Assembly: GCF_017912535.1 (NCBI RefSeq)
Contig: NZ_JAERQK010000003.1
Span: 372,001 to 436,000 of the forward strand
Reading direction: 5' to 3'
DNA from: Motiliproteus sediminis
GTDB lineage: Bacteria; Pseudomonadota; Gammaproteobacteria; Pseudomonadales; Balneatricaceae
DNA: 64,000 bases
Shown here: positions 1 through 8,860 of the stretch, in pieces
How positions within the stretch are numbered: position 1 is the stretch's first letter
Layout: each line of letters begins with the position of its first letter
Notes under the pieces: generated by a model
Database searches by the model: none
What the model was told of the DNA's origin: nothing
What the model saw: the letters and a program-made list of their open reading frames with translations, nothing else
Translations under genes and position numbers: made by a program

Positions 1-125
1 TGGCAATATCGGCGACCCAGATACGGGAGGTGATCGCTCGTGGCGGTTCGCCTCGCTACTTAATACCAGACTCGGTTTGGCGTTTTATTCGCGAGCAGGG
101 TCTTTATGTTACTTCTCACGACTGA
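1..125 (+). CDS. nadD: Nicotinate-nucleotide adenylyltransferase NadD, C-terminal end (partial)
   Basis: Only the last ~41 codons are present; the gene starts outside the window. The frame reads ISATQIREVIARGGSPRYL, then a C-terminus ending GLYVTSHD. This is the conserved end of NadD, where the ISxTxIR motif contacts nucleotide and is followed by the RYLxPxxVxxYI segment. NadD adenylylates nicotinate mononucleotide in NAD synthesis. The stop lies 6 nt before rsfS, the usual gammaproteobacterial order (nadD-rsfS-rlmH-mrdA). The assignment rests on this short motif plus context. Confidence 0.85.
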   Translation, partial: AISATQIREVIARGGSPRYLIPDSVWRFIREQGLYVTSHD

Positions 126-131
126 GGGTTT

Positions 132-470
132 ATGCAAACAGAAAAGTTGATCCAGTTGGTGGAAACCACTCTGGAAGAGATTAAGGCGCGAGATCTTCTT
201 GTGCTTGATGTACGTGGAAAAAGCAGCGTGACCGACTTTATGGTTATCGCCAGTGGCTCTTCCAATCGTCATGTTCGCTCCGCCGCTGAAGCGGTGGTAT
301 GCGCCGCCAAGGACGCCGGTGAAATTCCCATGGGGGTTGAGGGCACTGACGGTGGTGAGTGGGCGCTGGTGGATCTGGGTGATGTGGTGGTTCATGTCAT
401 GCAACCGACCACACGTGCGTTCTACGATCTTGAGCGTTTGTGGGGACCGGACGCCATCGAAGAGGCCTGA
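132..470 (+). CDS. rsfS: Ribosomal silencing factor RsfS (Iojap family)
   Basis: This 112-residue protein has the full length of the RsfS/Iojap family. Visible family blocks are the [10 protein letters not shown] start, [18 protein letters not shown] in the first third, and the [20 protein letters not shown] core, followed by the [11 protein letters not shown] end. The family binds ribosomal protein uL14 on the large subunit and blocks subunit joining when nutrients are short. It sits between nadD and rlmH with 6 nt and 3 nt gaps, so it is probably co-transcribed with them. Confidence 0.96.
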   Translation: MQTEKLIQLVETTLEEIKARDLLVLDVRGKSSVTDFMVIASGSSNRHVRSAAEAVVCAAKDAGEIPMGVEGTDGGEWALVDLGDVVVHVMQPTTRAFYDLERLWGPDAIEEA

Positions 471-473
471 AAC

Positions 474-941
474 ATGCGGATTCGCTTGCTGGCGGTGGGA
501 ACCCGGATGCCGCGCTGGGTGACCAATGGCTATGAAGAGTACGTCAAACGCCTGCCGGCGGAACTGAGTCTCGAACTGGTGGAGCTGAACCTGGGGCACC
601 GGGGGAAAAATGCCGATACCGCCCGCGCTATCGCCCGCGAGGGTGACGACATGCTGGCCGCTATCGGCAAAGGCGACCGGGTGGTCGCGCTGGATGTCAA
701 AGGCAAAGCCTGGAGTACGGAACAGTTGGCTACCCAGCTTGAGGTCTGGCAGATGGACGGGCGCAACATCAGTCTGCTCGTTGGCGGCCCGGACGGCTTG
801 GACTCCCGTGCCTTGGCGCTGGCTGAGCAGCGTTGGTCGCTGTCGCCGTTGACCCTCCCGCATCCGCTGGTTCGGGTGTTGCTGGCGGAGCAACTCTATC
901 GCGCCTGGACTATCACCAAGGGTCACCCCTACCACAAGTAG
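474..941 (+). CDS. rlmH: 23S rRNA pseudouridine-1915 N3-methyltransferase RlmH
   Basis: At 155 residues this matches E. coli RlmH, a SPOUT-class methyltransferase that methylates pseudouridine 1915 in helix 69 of 23S rRNA. Seen directly: the [16 protein letters not shown] start, the [14 protein letters not shown] segment, the SAM-binding knot loop [10 protein letters not shown], the [23 protein letters not shown] segment and the closing KGHPYHK, all typical of the family. The gene starts 3 nt after rsfS and ends 8 nt before the chosen mrdA start. Confidence 0.97.
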   Translation: MRIRLLAVGTRMPRWVTNGYEEYVKRLPAELSLELVELNLGHRGKNADTARAIAREGDDMLAAIGKGDRVVALDVKGKAWSTEQLATQLEVWQMDGRNISLLVGGPDGLDSRALALAEQRWSLSPLTLPHPLVRVLLAEQLYRAWTITKGHPYHK

Positions 942-949
942 CCATATTC

Positions 950-2824
950 ATGCGTCGTCACTCCCCCATCAAAGACCATCTCAGTGAGCGCCGGACGTTC
1001 GCCAGTCGCACCCTGTTGGCGTTTGCCGTAGTAGTGCTGCTGATGGGTGCACTGGCTGCGAGGATGGTCTATTTGCAGGTGTTCGAACATGATCGCTATG
1101 CCACCATCTCTGATCGCAACCGGGTTCAGCTGGAGCCTATCGCTCCAACTCGCGGGCTGATCTACGATCGCAACGGGCGACTGTTGGCTGACAACCGGCC
1201 CACCCATAATCTCAGCATTGTGCGCGAACGTACCGATGATATTGACGCCACCATCGCCGAGCTGGCGCAACTGGTACCAGTGACCGAGCGCGACATCGCC
1301 GGCTTTCACAAGCGCTTGCGCGAACGGCGGCGACCCTATGAGCCGGTGGTGTTGAGATTTCGCATGAGTGAGGCCGAGATCGCCCGGGTTGCGGTCAATT
1401 TTCATCGCCTACCCGGGGTACAGATCGATGCCGATCTGACCCGCTACTACCCGTATGCCAGTTCGCTGGTGCACGCCCTGGGCTACGTGGGGCGAATCAA
1501 TGAGCGGGAGCTGGAGCGTGTTGACCAGCAGAACTACAGTGCTACCCATCACATCGGTAAGCTGGGAGTAGAAAAGTTCTACGAGGACCGCCTGCATGGA
1601 AAGGTCGGCCTGCAAAAGGTGGAGACCGACGCCCGGGGCCAGATTCTGCGTGTGCTCGAGCGGGAGGACCCCCAACCGGGGCAAGATATCCGCCTGCATC
1701 TGGATATCGAGCTGCAGCTGGCAGCGGAACAGGCCCTTGGCGAGCAGCGGGGGGCGGTGGTAGCCCTTGATCCACGTACGGGCGGAATTCTGGCCTTGGT
1801 AAGTCATCCCGGCTACGACCCTAACCTCTTTGTTACCGGCATCAGCGGCCGGGATTACCGCGCGCTGCAACAGTCGGAAGACCTACCCCTGTTCAATCGT
1901 GCCATCCGGGGACGTTATCCGCCGGCATCAACGATCAAGATGATGGTCGGATTGGCCGCCATTGACAGTGGCACCGTCAGCCCCGCGTATACCATTTCAG
2001 ACCCCGGTTGGTACCAGTTGACCGAGGGTGGGCGTTACTACCGCGACTGGAAGCGCTGGGGGCATGGTAAGGTCAATCTAAAAACGGCGATCGCCGAGTC
2101 CTGCGATACCTATTTTTACGATATCGGCCACCGGATGGGGGTAGACCCCATGTCCGATTATTTGGGGCGTTTTGGCTTCGGCCGGGTTACGAGTCTTGAT
2201 CTGCCTGAAGCCAACGGCGCGATTTTACCGAGCAAGGAATGGAAACGACGAGTCCGCGGGCGGCCCTGGTACACCGGCGATTCCCTCAACCTGAGCATTG
2301 GCCAGGGCTTTATGGTGGCGACTCCGCTGCAACTGGCTACCGCAACCATGGTGATTGCTAATCGGGGACGGTGGGTTAACCCGCGCATGCTGCAACGAGT
2401 AATTGATGAACCGGAATTTGAACTGCCTGTGCCAGAGCGCAAACAGTTGGCGGACGTGCAGTTGAAGAGGGATGGCTACTGGGATCACATCATCACCGCC
2501 ATGGAGGAGGTGATGCACGGTGAGCACGGTACTGCGCGCCGCTCGGGTCAGGGGGCGGATTACCGTATAGCCGGCAAAACCGGTACCGCGCAGGTGGTCG
2601 GGATAAAACAGGACGAAGAGTACGATGCCGAGGCGCTGGCAGAGCGGTTGCGCGATCACGGCCTGTTTGTCGGCTTCGCACCCTCGCGAGATCCGCAGAT
2701 TGTCGTTGCGGTAGTGGTGGAGAATGGTGGTGGTGGCAGCAGTGCCGCGGCGCCGGTCGCGCGTGAACTTTTTGACTTTTACATGCTCCGACAGAAGGAT
2801 GTTCAGTTGGCGGATCAGGGCTGA
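950..2824 (+). CDS. mrdA: Penicillin-binding protein 2, elongasome transpeptidase
   Basis: Class B PBP of about 624 residues that cross-links peptidoglycan during cell elongation with RodA. A single N-terminal transmembrane helix (about residues 20-40) precedes the PBP dimerisation domain (the APTRGLIYDRNGRLLADN motif) and the transpeptidase domain. Catalytic motifs are visible: STIK with nucleophile Ser327, SCD around residue 385, and KTGTAQ near residue 544. The open frame extends upstream to about 833, but the ATG at 950 (MRRHSPIKDH) lies just after the rlmH stop and gives a family-typical N-terminus, so it was chosen. The stop overlaps the rodA start by one base, suggesting translational coupling. 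Confidence 0.96.
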   Translation: MRRHSPIKDHLSERRTFASRTLLAFAVVVLLMGALAARMVYLQVFEHDRYATISDRNRVQLEPIAPTRGLIYDRNGRLLADNRPTHNLSIVRERTDDIDATIAELAQLVPVTERDIAGFHKRLRERRRPYEPVVLRFRMSEAEIARVAVNFHRLPGVQIDADLTRYYPYASSLVHALGYVGRINERELERVDQQNYSATHHIGKLGVEKFYEDRLHGKVGLQKVETDARGQILRVLEREDPQPGQDIRLHLDIELQLAAEQALGEQRGAVVALDPRTGGILALVSHPGYDPNLFVTGISGRDYRALQQSEDLPLFNRAIRGRYPPASTIKMMVGLAAIDSGTVSPAYTISDPGWYQLTEGGRYYRDWKRWGHGKVNLKTAIAESCDTYFYDIGHRMGVDPMSDYLGRFGFGRVTSLDLPEANGAILPSKEWKRRVRGRPWYTGDSLNLSIGQGFMVATPLQLATATMVIANRGRWVNPRMLQRVIDEPEFELPVPERKQLADVQLKRDGYWDHIITAMEEVMHGEHGTARRSGQGADYRIAGKTGTAQVVGIKQDEEYDAEALAERLRDHGLFVGFAPSRDPQIVVAVVVENGGGGSSAAAPVARELFDFYMLRQKDVQLADQG

Positions 2825-3969
2825 TGAATTACCGCGATTTTCAAAGGACGATGCCGGAAGCCGCCGTTGATCTGCGCCGTGGTCGCAGTCTGTGGTCCTA
2901 TACCCATCTTGATTTTATTCTGCTGTCGCTGCTGCTGCTGTTGGCAAGCTACGGCATTTTCGTGTTTTACAGCGCATCCGGACAGAGTGTCGCGGCCGTA
3001 GAGCGTCAACTCATCCGTTATGGGGTCGCGTTTGTTGTGATGATGCTTATCGCCTGCATCAATCCGCGCCACTTTCGCCGCGCCGCGCCGTGGCTGTTTG
3101 TGATCGGTATCGGCACCTTGATAGCGGTACTGCTGGTCGGAGTCGGTGCCAAAGGTGCGCAGCGCTGGCTGCAACTGCCGGGATTGCCCCGCTTTCAGCC
3201 GTCGGAGCTGATGAAGTTGATCGTGCCGATGACCCTGGCGTGGTACTTTGCTGAAAAGCCTCTGCCTCCGAGTCTGCGCCATGTGGGAGTGATTCTGGTG
3301 CTGATGGCGATGCCGGTACTGTTGATTGCAAAACAGCCGGATCTCGGAACTTCGCTGTTGATCGCGTCCAGCGGCATATTTGTCATTTTGTTGTCAGGTA
3401 TCCTGTGGCGCTATGTACTGGCCGCCGCCGCGCTCGCCGCTGCCAGCGGCCCCCTGCTGTGGATGGTGATGCGTGACTATCAGCGCCAGCGGGTGCTCAC
3501 CTTTCTGAACCCGGAAAGTGACCCCCTTGGGGCTGGCTGGAACATTATCCAATCGAAAACGGCGATTGGATCCGGCGGCATTTATGGTAAAGGATGGCTT
3601 AATGGCACCCAGTCGCAGCTGGACTTTCTGCCTGAAAGCCACACTGACTTCATCATCGCGGTACTGGCCGAGGAACTGGGGTTAATGGGCGTGCTGGCGC
3701 TGTTGGCTATCTATCTCTGTATTATCGCCCGGGGGCTCTATATTGCTGCCAATGCACAGGATACCTTCGGTCGCTTGCTGGCCGGCAGCCTGTCACTGAC
3801 ATTCTTTGTGTATGTGTTCGTTAACATCGGTATGGTTAGCGGCATCTTGCCGGTAGTCGGCGTGCCGTTGCCTCTGGTGAGCTTTGGTGGCACCTCCATT
3901 GTTACTTTGCTGGCCGGTTTTGGCATCATCATGTCTATCCATACTCATCGCACTATGGTTACTCGCTAA
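2824..3969 (+). CDS. mrdB: Peptidoglycan glycosyltransferase RodA (SEDS family)
   Basis: This 381-residue multi-pass membrane protein of the SEDS family is the glycan polymerase partner of PBP2 (mrdA, immediately upstream). About ten hydrophobic segments are visible. Conserved blocks include the QRWLQLPGLPRFQPSELMK loop, KQPDLGTSLL, the SGGIYGKGWLNGTQSQLDFLPESHTDF large loop, and the C-terminal GVPLPLVSFGGTSI. The ATG is part of a TGATG overlap with the mrdA stop. The end of the gene sits on a 15-bp tandem duplication. Confidence 0.97.
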   Translation: MNYRDFQRTMPEAAVDLRRGRSLWSYTHLDFILLSLLLLLASYGIFVFYSASGQSVAAVERQLIRYGVAFVVMMLIACINPRHFRRAAPWLFVIGIGTLIAVLLVGVGAKGAQRWLQLPGLPRFQPSELMKLIVPMTLAWYFAEKPLPPSLRHVGVILVLMAMPVLLIAKQPDLGTSLLIASSGIFVILLSGILWRYVLAAAALAAASGPLLWMVMRDYQRQRVLTFLNPESDPLGAGWNIIQSKTAIGSGGIYGKGWLNGTQSQLDFLPESHTDFIIAVLAEELGLMGVLALLAIYLCIIARGLYIAANAQDTFGRLLAGSLSLTFFVYVFVNIGMVSGILPVVGVPLPLVSFGGTSIVTLLAGFGIIMSIHTHRTMVTR

Positions 3970-3999
3970 ATGGTTACTCGCTAAATGTTACCCGCTGAA
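3955..3999 (+). repeat. Tandem 15-bp repeat over the rodA stop codon
   Basis: The 15 bases ATGGTTACTCGCTAA occur at 3955-3969, where they encode the last RodA codons and its stop. They are repeated exactly at 3970-3984, and a degenerate third copy follows at 3985-3999. The second exact copy by itself reads as a five-codon frame ending in a stop. It looks like a recent slippage duplication and does not alter RodA. Confidence 0.85.
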
Positions 4000-4017
4000 T
4001 AGGGAGGGTCGGTCTGA

Positions 4018-5028
4018 ATGCGATTTTTTTACCCCAAACCGGTTAAACGGAACACTCTGCCGGGCATGCTGCTGGGATTGTGGCTACTCAGCCCGGGTGC
4101 TGTTGTTGCTAGTTACAGTGATAGCCCACAGGCCCGGGCCTTTGTCGATAAAATGGTCGGCGAAGGATTTGACCGCTCCTACGTCGAACAGCTGCTGAGT
4201 GATGCCCAGCGGCAGGACTCTATCATCAAGGCGATCTCCCGACCGGCTGAAAGGGTCAAAAGCTGGGGTGAGTACCGCGATATCTTTATCCAGCCAAAAC
4301 GGATCGAGCGCGGTGTAGCGTTTTGGAAAGAGCATGCCGATACCTTGCAGCGCGCCAGTGATACCTATGGGGTACCGGCCGAGATCATCGTGGCGATTAT
4401 CGGGGTTGAAACCCATTATGGGCGCATCACCGGCAACTACCGGGTGCTGGATGCGTTAGCCACGCTGGCATTCGATTATCCGCCAAGGGGGGCTTTTTTT
4501 GAGGGTCAGCTGCGCGAGCTTCTTTATCTGCTCCGGGAGGAGCCGCTGGAGGTGGCATCGCTGAAGGGCTCCTACGCCGGAGCCATGGGGTTTGGCCAGT
4601 TTATCCCCAGCAGTTACCGCAACTACGCGGTTGATTTTGATGGCGATGGCAAGCGTGACATTCTTACCAACCCGGTCGATGCCATCGGCAGCGTGGCCAA
4701 CTATTTCAAGCGCCACGGCTGGTCAGCCGGGGCCCCGGTAACGGTGAGGGCAGAAGTGAGCGCCGGTGCTGACCCTGCACAGTTCAACGGTTCACTGAAA
4801 CCGGAAATCAGCGTGGAGCAGTGGCGCCAGCGGGGCGTGCGTCCCACCGTGCCTGTGGCCGCTGATACCCAGGCTACTGCGATGCGGTTGGAGATCAACC
4901 AGGGCGAAGAATACTGGTTGGGACTGCCGAATTTCTATGTGATCACGCGCTACAACCACAGTCATCTCTATGCCATGGCAGTCTATCAACTGAGTCAGGC
5001 GATCCGGGACCAATGGCAGCAGTCCTGA
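4018..5028 (+). CDS. mltB: Lytic murein transglycosylase B (MltB family)
   Basis: At 336 residues this is a GH103-type soluble or membrane-anchored lytic transglycosylase, which cleaves glycan strands to 1,6-anhydro products. The N-terminus has a hydrophobic export segment (LPGMLLGLWLLSPGAVVAS) without a clear lipobox cysteine. The catalytic glutamate lies in IIGVETHYGR (about residue 131), and the family block GSYAGAMGFGQFIPSSYRNYAVDFDGDGKRD follows in two parts. Its 3' end overlaps rlpA by 16 nt. It lies 48 nt after rodA, in the elongation gene block. Confidence 0.95.
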   Translation: MRFFYPKPVKRNTLPGMLLGLWLLSPGAVVASYSDSPQARAFVDKMVGEGFDRSYVEQLLSDAQRQDSIIKAISRPAERVKSWGEYRDIFIQPKRIERGVAFWKEHADTLQRASDTYGVPAEIIVAIIGVETHYGRITGNYRVLDALATLAFDYPPRGAFFEGQLRELLYLLREEPLEVASLKGSYAGAMGFGQFIPSSYRNYAVDFDGDGKRDILTNPVDAIGSVANYFKRHGWSAGAPVTVRAEVSAGADPAQFNGSLKPEISVEQWRQRGVRPTVPVAADTQATAMRLEINQGEEYWLGLPNFYVITRYNHSHLYAMAVYQLSQAIRDQWQQS

Positions 5029-5840
5029 AGCGAGCTGCCGCGGTTGCCCTGATGCTCGGGCTGGCCGCCTGCTCCGGCCAGCCGCCGTCACGTTATGCCA
5101 TCGACCAGGATCATGGCCCGGCAGGGACTGTGGACCTGTCGCATGTGCCGGACGCTGTACCGCGGCTAGAGCCGCTCAGTCGCGGTGGAAATCGGTCGCC
5201 CTATCAGGTGCTTGGTCGCCATTACGAGGTGCTCGCCAGCAGCGACGGATTCAGCGAGCGAGGTGTCGCCTCCTGGTACGGCAACAAGTTTCACGGCCAC
5301 AAAACCTCCAATGGCGAAGTGTATGATATGTATGCCATGAGCGCGGCCCATAAACATCTGCCACTGCCCACCTACGTGCAGGTAACCAATCTGGAAAACG
5401 GTCGTCAGGTGGTGGTGCGGGTTAACGATCGTGGCCCGTTCCATGATGGACGCGTGATCGATCTCTCTTACGCGGCAGCTTTCCGCTTGGGTATGTTGGA
5501 GCGGGGAACGGCGAGGGTTGAGCTGAGAGCAATCAATCCCCGTCAATGGCTTACCGATCAGGCCGCGGCAGGGCGTGCGGCAGCGGAACCGTCCGCTGGG
5601 CTGCCGGTCACAATGCTGCAGGTGGGAGCGTTTTCCAGCCGTGCCGCAGCCGAGTCGGTGCAGCGCCGCGCTCAGTCACTGCTACCTGGTACACCGGTGC
5701 GTGTCAGTACGAGTGATGAGCCCCGTCCGCTCTATCGGGTGCGGGTCGGGCCGTTGGCACCGGAAACGTCCAGCGCTGATGTTGAAGCGCTGCTAACGGC
5801 GGCCGGGTTGCCGCCGGTGGCCGTGGTAGACTTGCCCTGA
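5013..5840 (+). CDS. rlpA: Septal-ring lytic transglycosylase RlpA (lipoprotein)
   Basis: This 275-residue lipoprotein has the signal peptide AAAVALMLGLAAC, where the lipobox LAAC gives acylated Cys20. A double-psi beta-barrel follows, with GVASWYGNKFHG, KTSNGEVYDM and VRVNDRGPFHDGRVIDLS carrying the acidic and Asp residues needed for cleavage of glycan lacking stem peptides. A SPOR domain (about residues 195-275, ending VAVVDLP) binds denuded septal peptidoglycan. The ATG lies inside the end of mltB, which implies coupling. RlpA is established as a daughter-cell separation transglycosylase in Pseudomonas. Confidence 0.95.
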   Translation: MAAVLKRAAAVALMLGLAACSGQPPSRYAIDQDHGPAGTVDLSHVPDAVPRLEPLSRGGNRSPYQVLGRHYEVLASSDGFSERGVASWYGNKFHGHKTSNGEVYDMYAMSAAHKHLPLPTYVQVTNLENGRQVVVRVNDRGPFHDGRVIDLSYAAAFRLGMLERGTARVELRAINPRQWLTDQAAAGRAAAEPSAGLPVTMLQVGAFSSRAAAESVQRRAQSLLPGTPVRVSTSDEPRPLYRVRVGPLAPETSSADVEALLTAAGLPPVAVVDLP

Positions 5841-5898
5841 GCCATTGGTTACAGTTATCGCCTTCTCTCGTTATCACCCCCTAAATAGTCGTTTTATT

Positions 5899-7053
5899 AT
5901 GAGAATTTTCGTCAAGCTTAGTGTTCTTATCAGCATTCTGTTTACTGCTGTCGCGTCCTCTGCGGCGCCGGTTTTAATCCCCGCTCCGCCCAGTCTGGCG
6001 GCGTCTGCTTACGTTCTGATGGATGCCGAGACCGGTAAAGTCCTGGTGTCCAGCAACGAACACGAAAAGCTGCCGCCGGCGAGCTTGACCAAACTGATGA
6101 CCAGCTATCTGATCGACTATGAGTTGGAAAAGGGCAGTATCAGCAAAGATGATCTGGTGTTGGTGAGTGAAAAAGCGTGGCGCACCCAAGGTTCGCGCAT
6201 GTTTATTCGCGAGGGCACCCAAGTGAAAGTCAGTGACCTGATGAAGGGGATTATTATCCAGTCAGGCAACGACGCCAGCGTCGCCATGGCAGAACATATT
6301 GCCGGTAGCGAAGGCGCCTTCGCCGACTTGATGAACCAGCATGCGCAGCTGCTGGGTATGCGCAACTCACATTTTGAAAATGCCACCGGGTTGCCGGCTG
6401 ACGATCACTTTACCAGCGCCTACGATCTGGCTCTGCTAGCGCGCGCAATTATTCGTGATTATCCCGAGCACTACGGTATTTACGCTGAGAAGTACTTTAC
6501 CTATAACAAGATTCGCCAGCCTAACCGCAATAAACTGTTGTGGCGTGACAGCACCGTTGACGGTCTCAAAACCGGTCATACCGATGCGGCGGGTTACTGT
6601 CTGGTGGCTTCGGCAGAGCGTAACGGCATGCGCCTGATCTCCGTGGTTATGGGTACCAGCAGTGAAGAGGCGCGAGCGCAGGAAAGCCAGAAACTGCTGG
6701 CGTACGGCTTCCGCTACTACGAAACGGTCCAACTGTACCAAGCCAACGAAGTGCTGAATCAGGCCAAACTCTGGGCTGGTGTTAAAGATAGCGTCGAGCT
6801 GGGGGTCACCACGCCGATTTCAGTGACCATTCCCCGTGGGCAGAGCAGCGCCATGTCCGTGGCACTCGATCTCGACTCTGTGATCAAGGCCCCCGTCTCT
6901 CGCGGCGACAGTTTTGGTACCGTTAACATCACTCTCAACGGTGAGCCGATTCTGGATACCCCGGTGGTGGCGTTGGAAGGCGTCGAAGAGGGCAGTCTGA
7001 TGAAGCGTATCTGGCACGCGATCCTGCTCTTTTTCTACAGCCTGATCAGCTAA
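5899..7053 (+). CDS. dacA: D-alanyl-D-alanine carboxypeptidase, PBP5/6 type
   Basis: Low-molecular-mass PBP of about 384 residues that trims the terminal D-Ala of peptidoglycan pentapeptides in the periplasm. It has a signal peptide (LSVLISILFTAVASSAA), SLTK with nucleophile Ser62, SGN in QSGNDASVAMAEH, and KTG in LKTGHTDAAGYC. A C-terminal PBP5 domain ends in an amphipathic/hydrophobic helix (MKRIWHAILLFFYSLIS) for membrane attachment. An upstream in-frame start at 5845 adds an atypical extension, so the ATG at 5899 in front of the signal peptide was preferred. Confidence 0.95.
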   Translation: MRIFVKLSVLISILFTAVASSAAPVLIPAPPSLAASAYVLMDAETGKVLVSSNEHEKLPPASLTKLMTSYLIDYELEKGSISKDDLVLVSEKAWRTQGSRMFIREGTQVKVSDLMKGIIIQSGNDASVAMAEHIAGSEGAFADLMNQHAQLLGMRNSHFENATGLPADDHFTSAYDLALLARAIIRDYPEHYGIYAEKYFTYNKIRQPNRNKLLWRDSTVDGLKTGHTDAAGYCLVASAERNGMRLISVVMGTSSEEARAQESQKLLAYGFRYYETVQLYQANEVLNQAKLWAGVKDSVELGVTTPISVTIPRGQSSAMSVALDLDSVIKAPVSRGDSFGTVNITLNGEPILDTPVVALEGVEEGSLMKRIWHAILLFFYSLIS

Positions 7054-7066
7054 CGCGGACACGCTC

Positions 7067-7921
7067 ATGAGCGAGACGGTGTTCCTGAACGGGGCTTACC
7101 TGCCCCGTGAACGGGCTCTGGTTTCCGCCTTTGACCGCGGTTTTCTGTTTGCGGACGCCGTCTATGAGGTGATTCCCTTTTACGCCGGTAAGGGATTCCG
7201 GCTGGTGGAACATGTGGAACGTCTGCAGCGCAGTCTGCGGGCGGTCGCAATCGCTGATCGGCTGGATTGGGCGGCTCTGTGTGAAGAGCTGGTGGCACGC
7301 AACGGCGGCGGTGATCAGGCGGTTTATCTTCAGGTTACCCGCGGCTGTGAGGCCCAGCGTAATCACCGCTATAGCGAGGGACTGGAGCCAACGGTATTTG
7401 CCTATTGTTACGCGATTCCGGCCGCGTTAGAAGGTGATCCCGAGCGGGTCGCTGGGATAACTGCCACCTTAATCGACGATATCCGCTGGCAGCGTTGCGA
7501 CATTAAGTCCACCGCGCTACTGGCCAATGTGATGATGTTGCAGCAGGCGCTCACTGCCGGAGCTCAGGAAGCGATACTGGTTCGTGACGGCCTGTTAACT
7601 GAAGGCTCGGCCTGCAATGTATTGATCGTGGAGCAGGGGGGGATTGTAACGCCTGCCAATGGCCCGTTTATCCTGGGCGGAACAACCCGCGATCTGGTGC
7701 TTGAGTTGGCCACGGCAGACGGCATTTGCTGCCGTGAAGAGGCAGTGGCGGTGGAGCGGGTGAAATGCGCTGATGAGATTTGGATCACCAGCTCCACCCG
7801 CGGTATTGTGCCGGTGCTGCGGCTCGATGACCAGCTCGTGGGCACAGGACGTAAAGGGCCGCTTTGGGCCCGAGTGGCGAACCTGTATCGCCAATTTGAA
7901 CAACAGGTCCGGCAAGCCTAG
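7067..7921 (+). CDS. dat: D-amino acid aminotransferase (PLP class IV)
   Basis: This 284-residue fold-type IV aminotransferase is related to Bacillus D-amino acid transaminase and to IlvE/PabC. The PLP lysine lies in CDIKSTALLANVMM (about residue 146). Other family marks are the NGAYLPRERALVSAFDRGFLFADAVYE start and the EGSACNVLIVEQGG phosphate-binding region, followed by ITSSTRGIVPV. It probably interconverts D-alanine and D-glutamate. It starts 13 nt after dacA and ends 29 nt before ybeD. Substrate cannot be fixed from sequence alone; a branched-chain or 4-amino-4-deoxychorismate activity is the main alternative. Confidence 0.88.
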   Translation: MSETVFLNGAYLPRERALVSAFDRGFLFADAVYEVIPFYAGKGFRLVEHVERLQRSLRAVAIADRLDWAALCEELVARNGGGDQAVYLQVTRGCEAQRNHRYSEGLEPTVFAYCYAIPAALEGDPERVAGITATLIDDIRWQRCDIKSTALLANVMMLQQALTAGAQEAILVRDGLLTEGSACNVLIVEQGGIVTPANGPFILGGTTRDLVLELATADGICCREEAVAVERVKCADEIWITSSTRGIVPVLRLDDQLVGTGRKGPLWARVANLYRQFEQQVRQA

Positions 7922-7950
7922 TCGTACCTCCACAGCAGTGTTAGACAATC

Positions 7951-8217
7951 ATGAGTAATCCCGACGCTCCCAAAATTGAGTTTCCCTGCGCCGCGTACCC
8001 TATCAAGGTGATCGGCCGCAATCAGGTTGGCTTTGAGAAGCTGGTGATCGACGTTATCAGTGTGCATGCCAGCGATGTTAATCACACTGGCGCTCAAGCC
8101 AGTAGTAATGGCCGCTTTGTCTCCGTACGTTGCCACATCACGGCCACCGGGCCGGACCAGTTGAAAGCGATCCACAAGGCATTGATGGCGACCGGCTTGG
8201 TACAGATGGTTATCTGA
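7951..8217 (+). CDS. ybeD: YbeD/DUF493 small regulatory-fold protein
   Basis: An 88-residue DUF493 protein with an ACT-like fold known from the E. coli YbeD structure; the molecular role is unknown. Family features are the [16 protein letters not shown] start and the [19 protein letters not shown] segment, closing with [15 protein letters not shown]. The stop overlaps the lipB start (TGATG arrangement), and ybeD next to lipB is a widely conserved pairing, which suggests a link to lipoate metabolism or cell-wall genes upstream. Confidence 0.94.
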   Translation: MSNPDAPKIEFPCAAYPIKVIGRNQVGFEKLVIDVISVHASDVNHTGAQASSNGRFVSVRCHITATGPDQLKAIHKALMATGLVQMVI

Positions 8218-8858
8218 TGACCAGGGTGATTATCCGTGAGCTCGGCCTGCAACCCTATGAACCGGTACTTGAGGCTATGCGTGCGTTCACCGCACGGCGG
8301 GGCGAATCAGACCATGACGAAATCTGGCTGCTGCAGCATGCTCCGGTGTTTACTCAGGGTCAGGCGGGCAAGGCCGAGCACCTTCTGGCGCCCGGCGACA
8401 TCCCCGTGGTGCAGGTTGAGCGTGGTGGTCAGGTGACCTATCACGGCCCTGGGCAACTGGTGGCTTACCTGCTACTGGACCTGAAACGGCTCAAGCTCGG
8501 AGTGCGCGAACTGGTGACACTGATGGAAGAGGCGGTGGTTGCGGTACTGGCCGAGTATGGGATTGAGGGCGCTGCCAAACCTGATGCCCCCGGCGTCTAC
8601 GTTAACGGTGACAAGATCGCCTCGCTGGGACTACGGGTTCGTCGTGGCTGCAGTTTTCACGGTCTGGCGCTGAACGTAGATATGGATCTGCGCCCCTTTG
8701 AGCGGATCAATCCCTGTGGTTACGCTGGCCTTAGAATGACCCAACTGAGCGCCTGTCGCGCCGGCGTTGAGGTTGCTGACGTGAGCGCTCGGCTGGTGGA
8801 ATACTTGACCAGCCGCTTAGGGTATACTTCCACTCTTTTGCAACATCATCTGGATTAA
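8217..8858 (+). CDS. lipB: Octanoyl-ACP:protein octanoyltransferase LipB
   Basis: This enzyme of about 213 residues transfers octanoate from ACP to lipoyl domains, the first step of lipoate synthesis. Conserved features are [23 protein letters not shown], the lysine in [20 protein letters not shown] and the acyl-thioester cysteine in [10 protein letters not shown]. The frame is open further upstream inside ybeD, but the ATG at 8217 that overlaps the ybeD stop gives the standard [10 protein letters not shown] start. It lies 2 nt before lipA. Confidence 0.96.
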   Translation: MTRVIIRELGLQPYEPVLEAMRAFTARRGESDHDEIWLLQHAPVFTQGQAGKAEHLLAPGDIPVVQVERGGQVTYHGPGQLVAYLLLDLKRLKLGVRELVTLMEEAVVAVLAEYGIEGAAKPDAPGVYVNGDKIASLGLRVRRGCSFHGLALNVDMDLRPFERINPCGYAGLRMTQLSACRAGVEVADVSARLVEYLTSRLGYTSTLLQHHLD

Positions 8859-8860
8859 CG

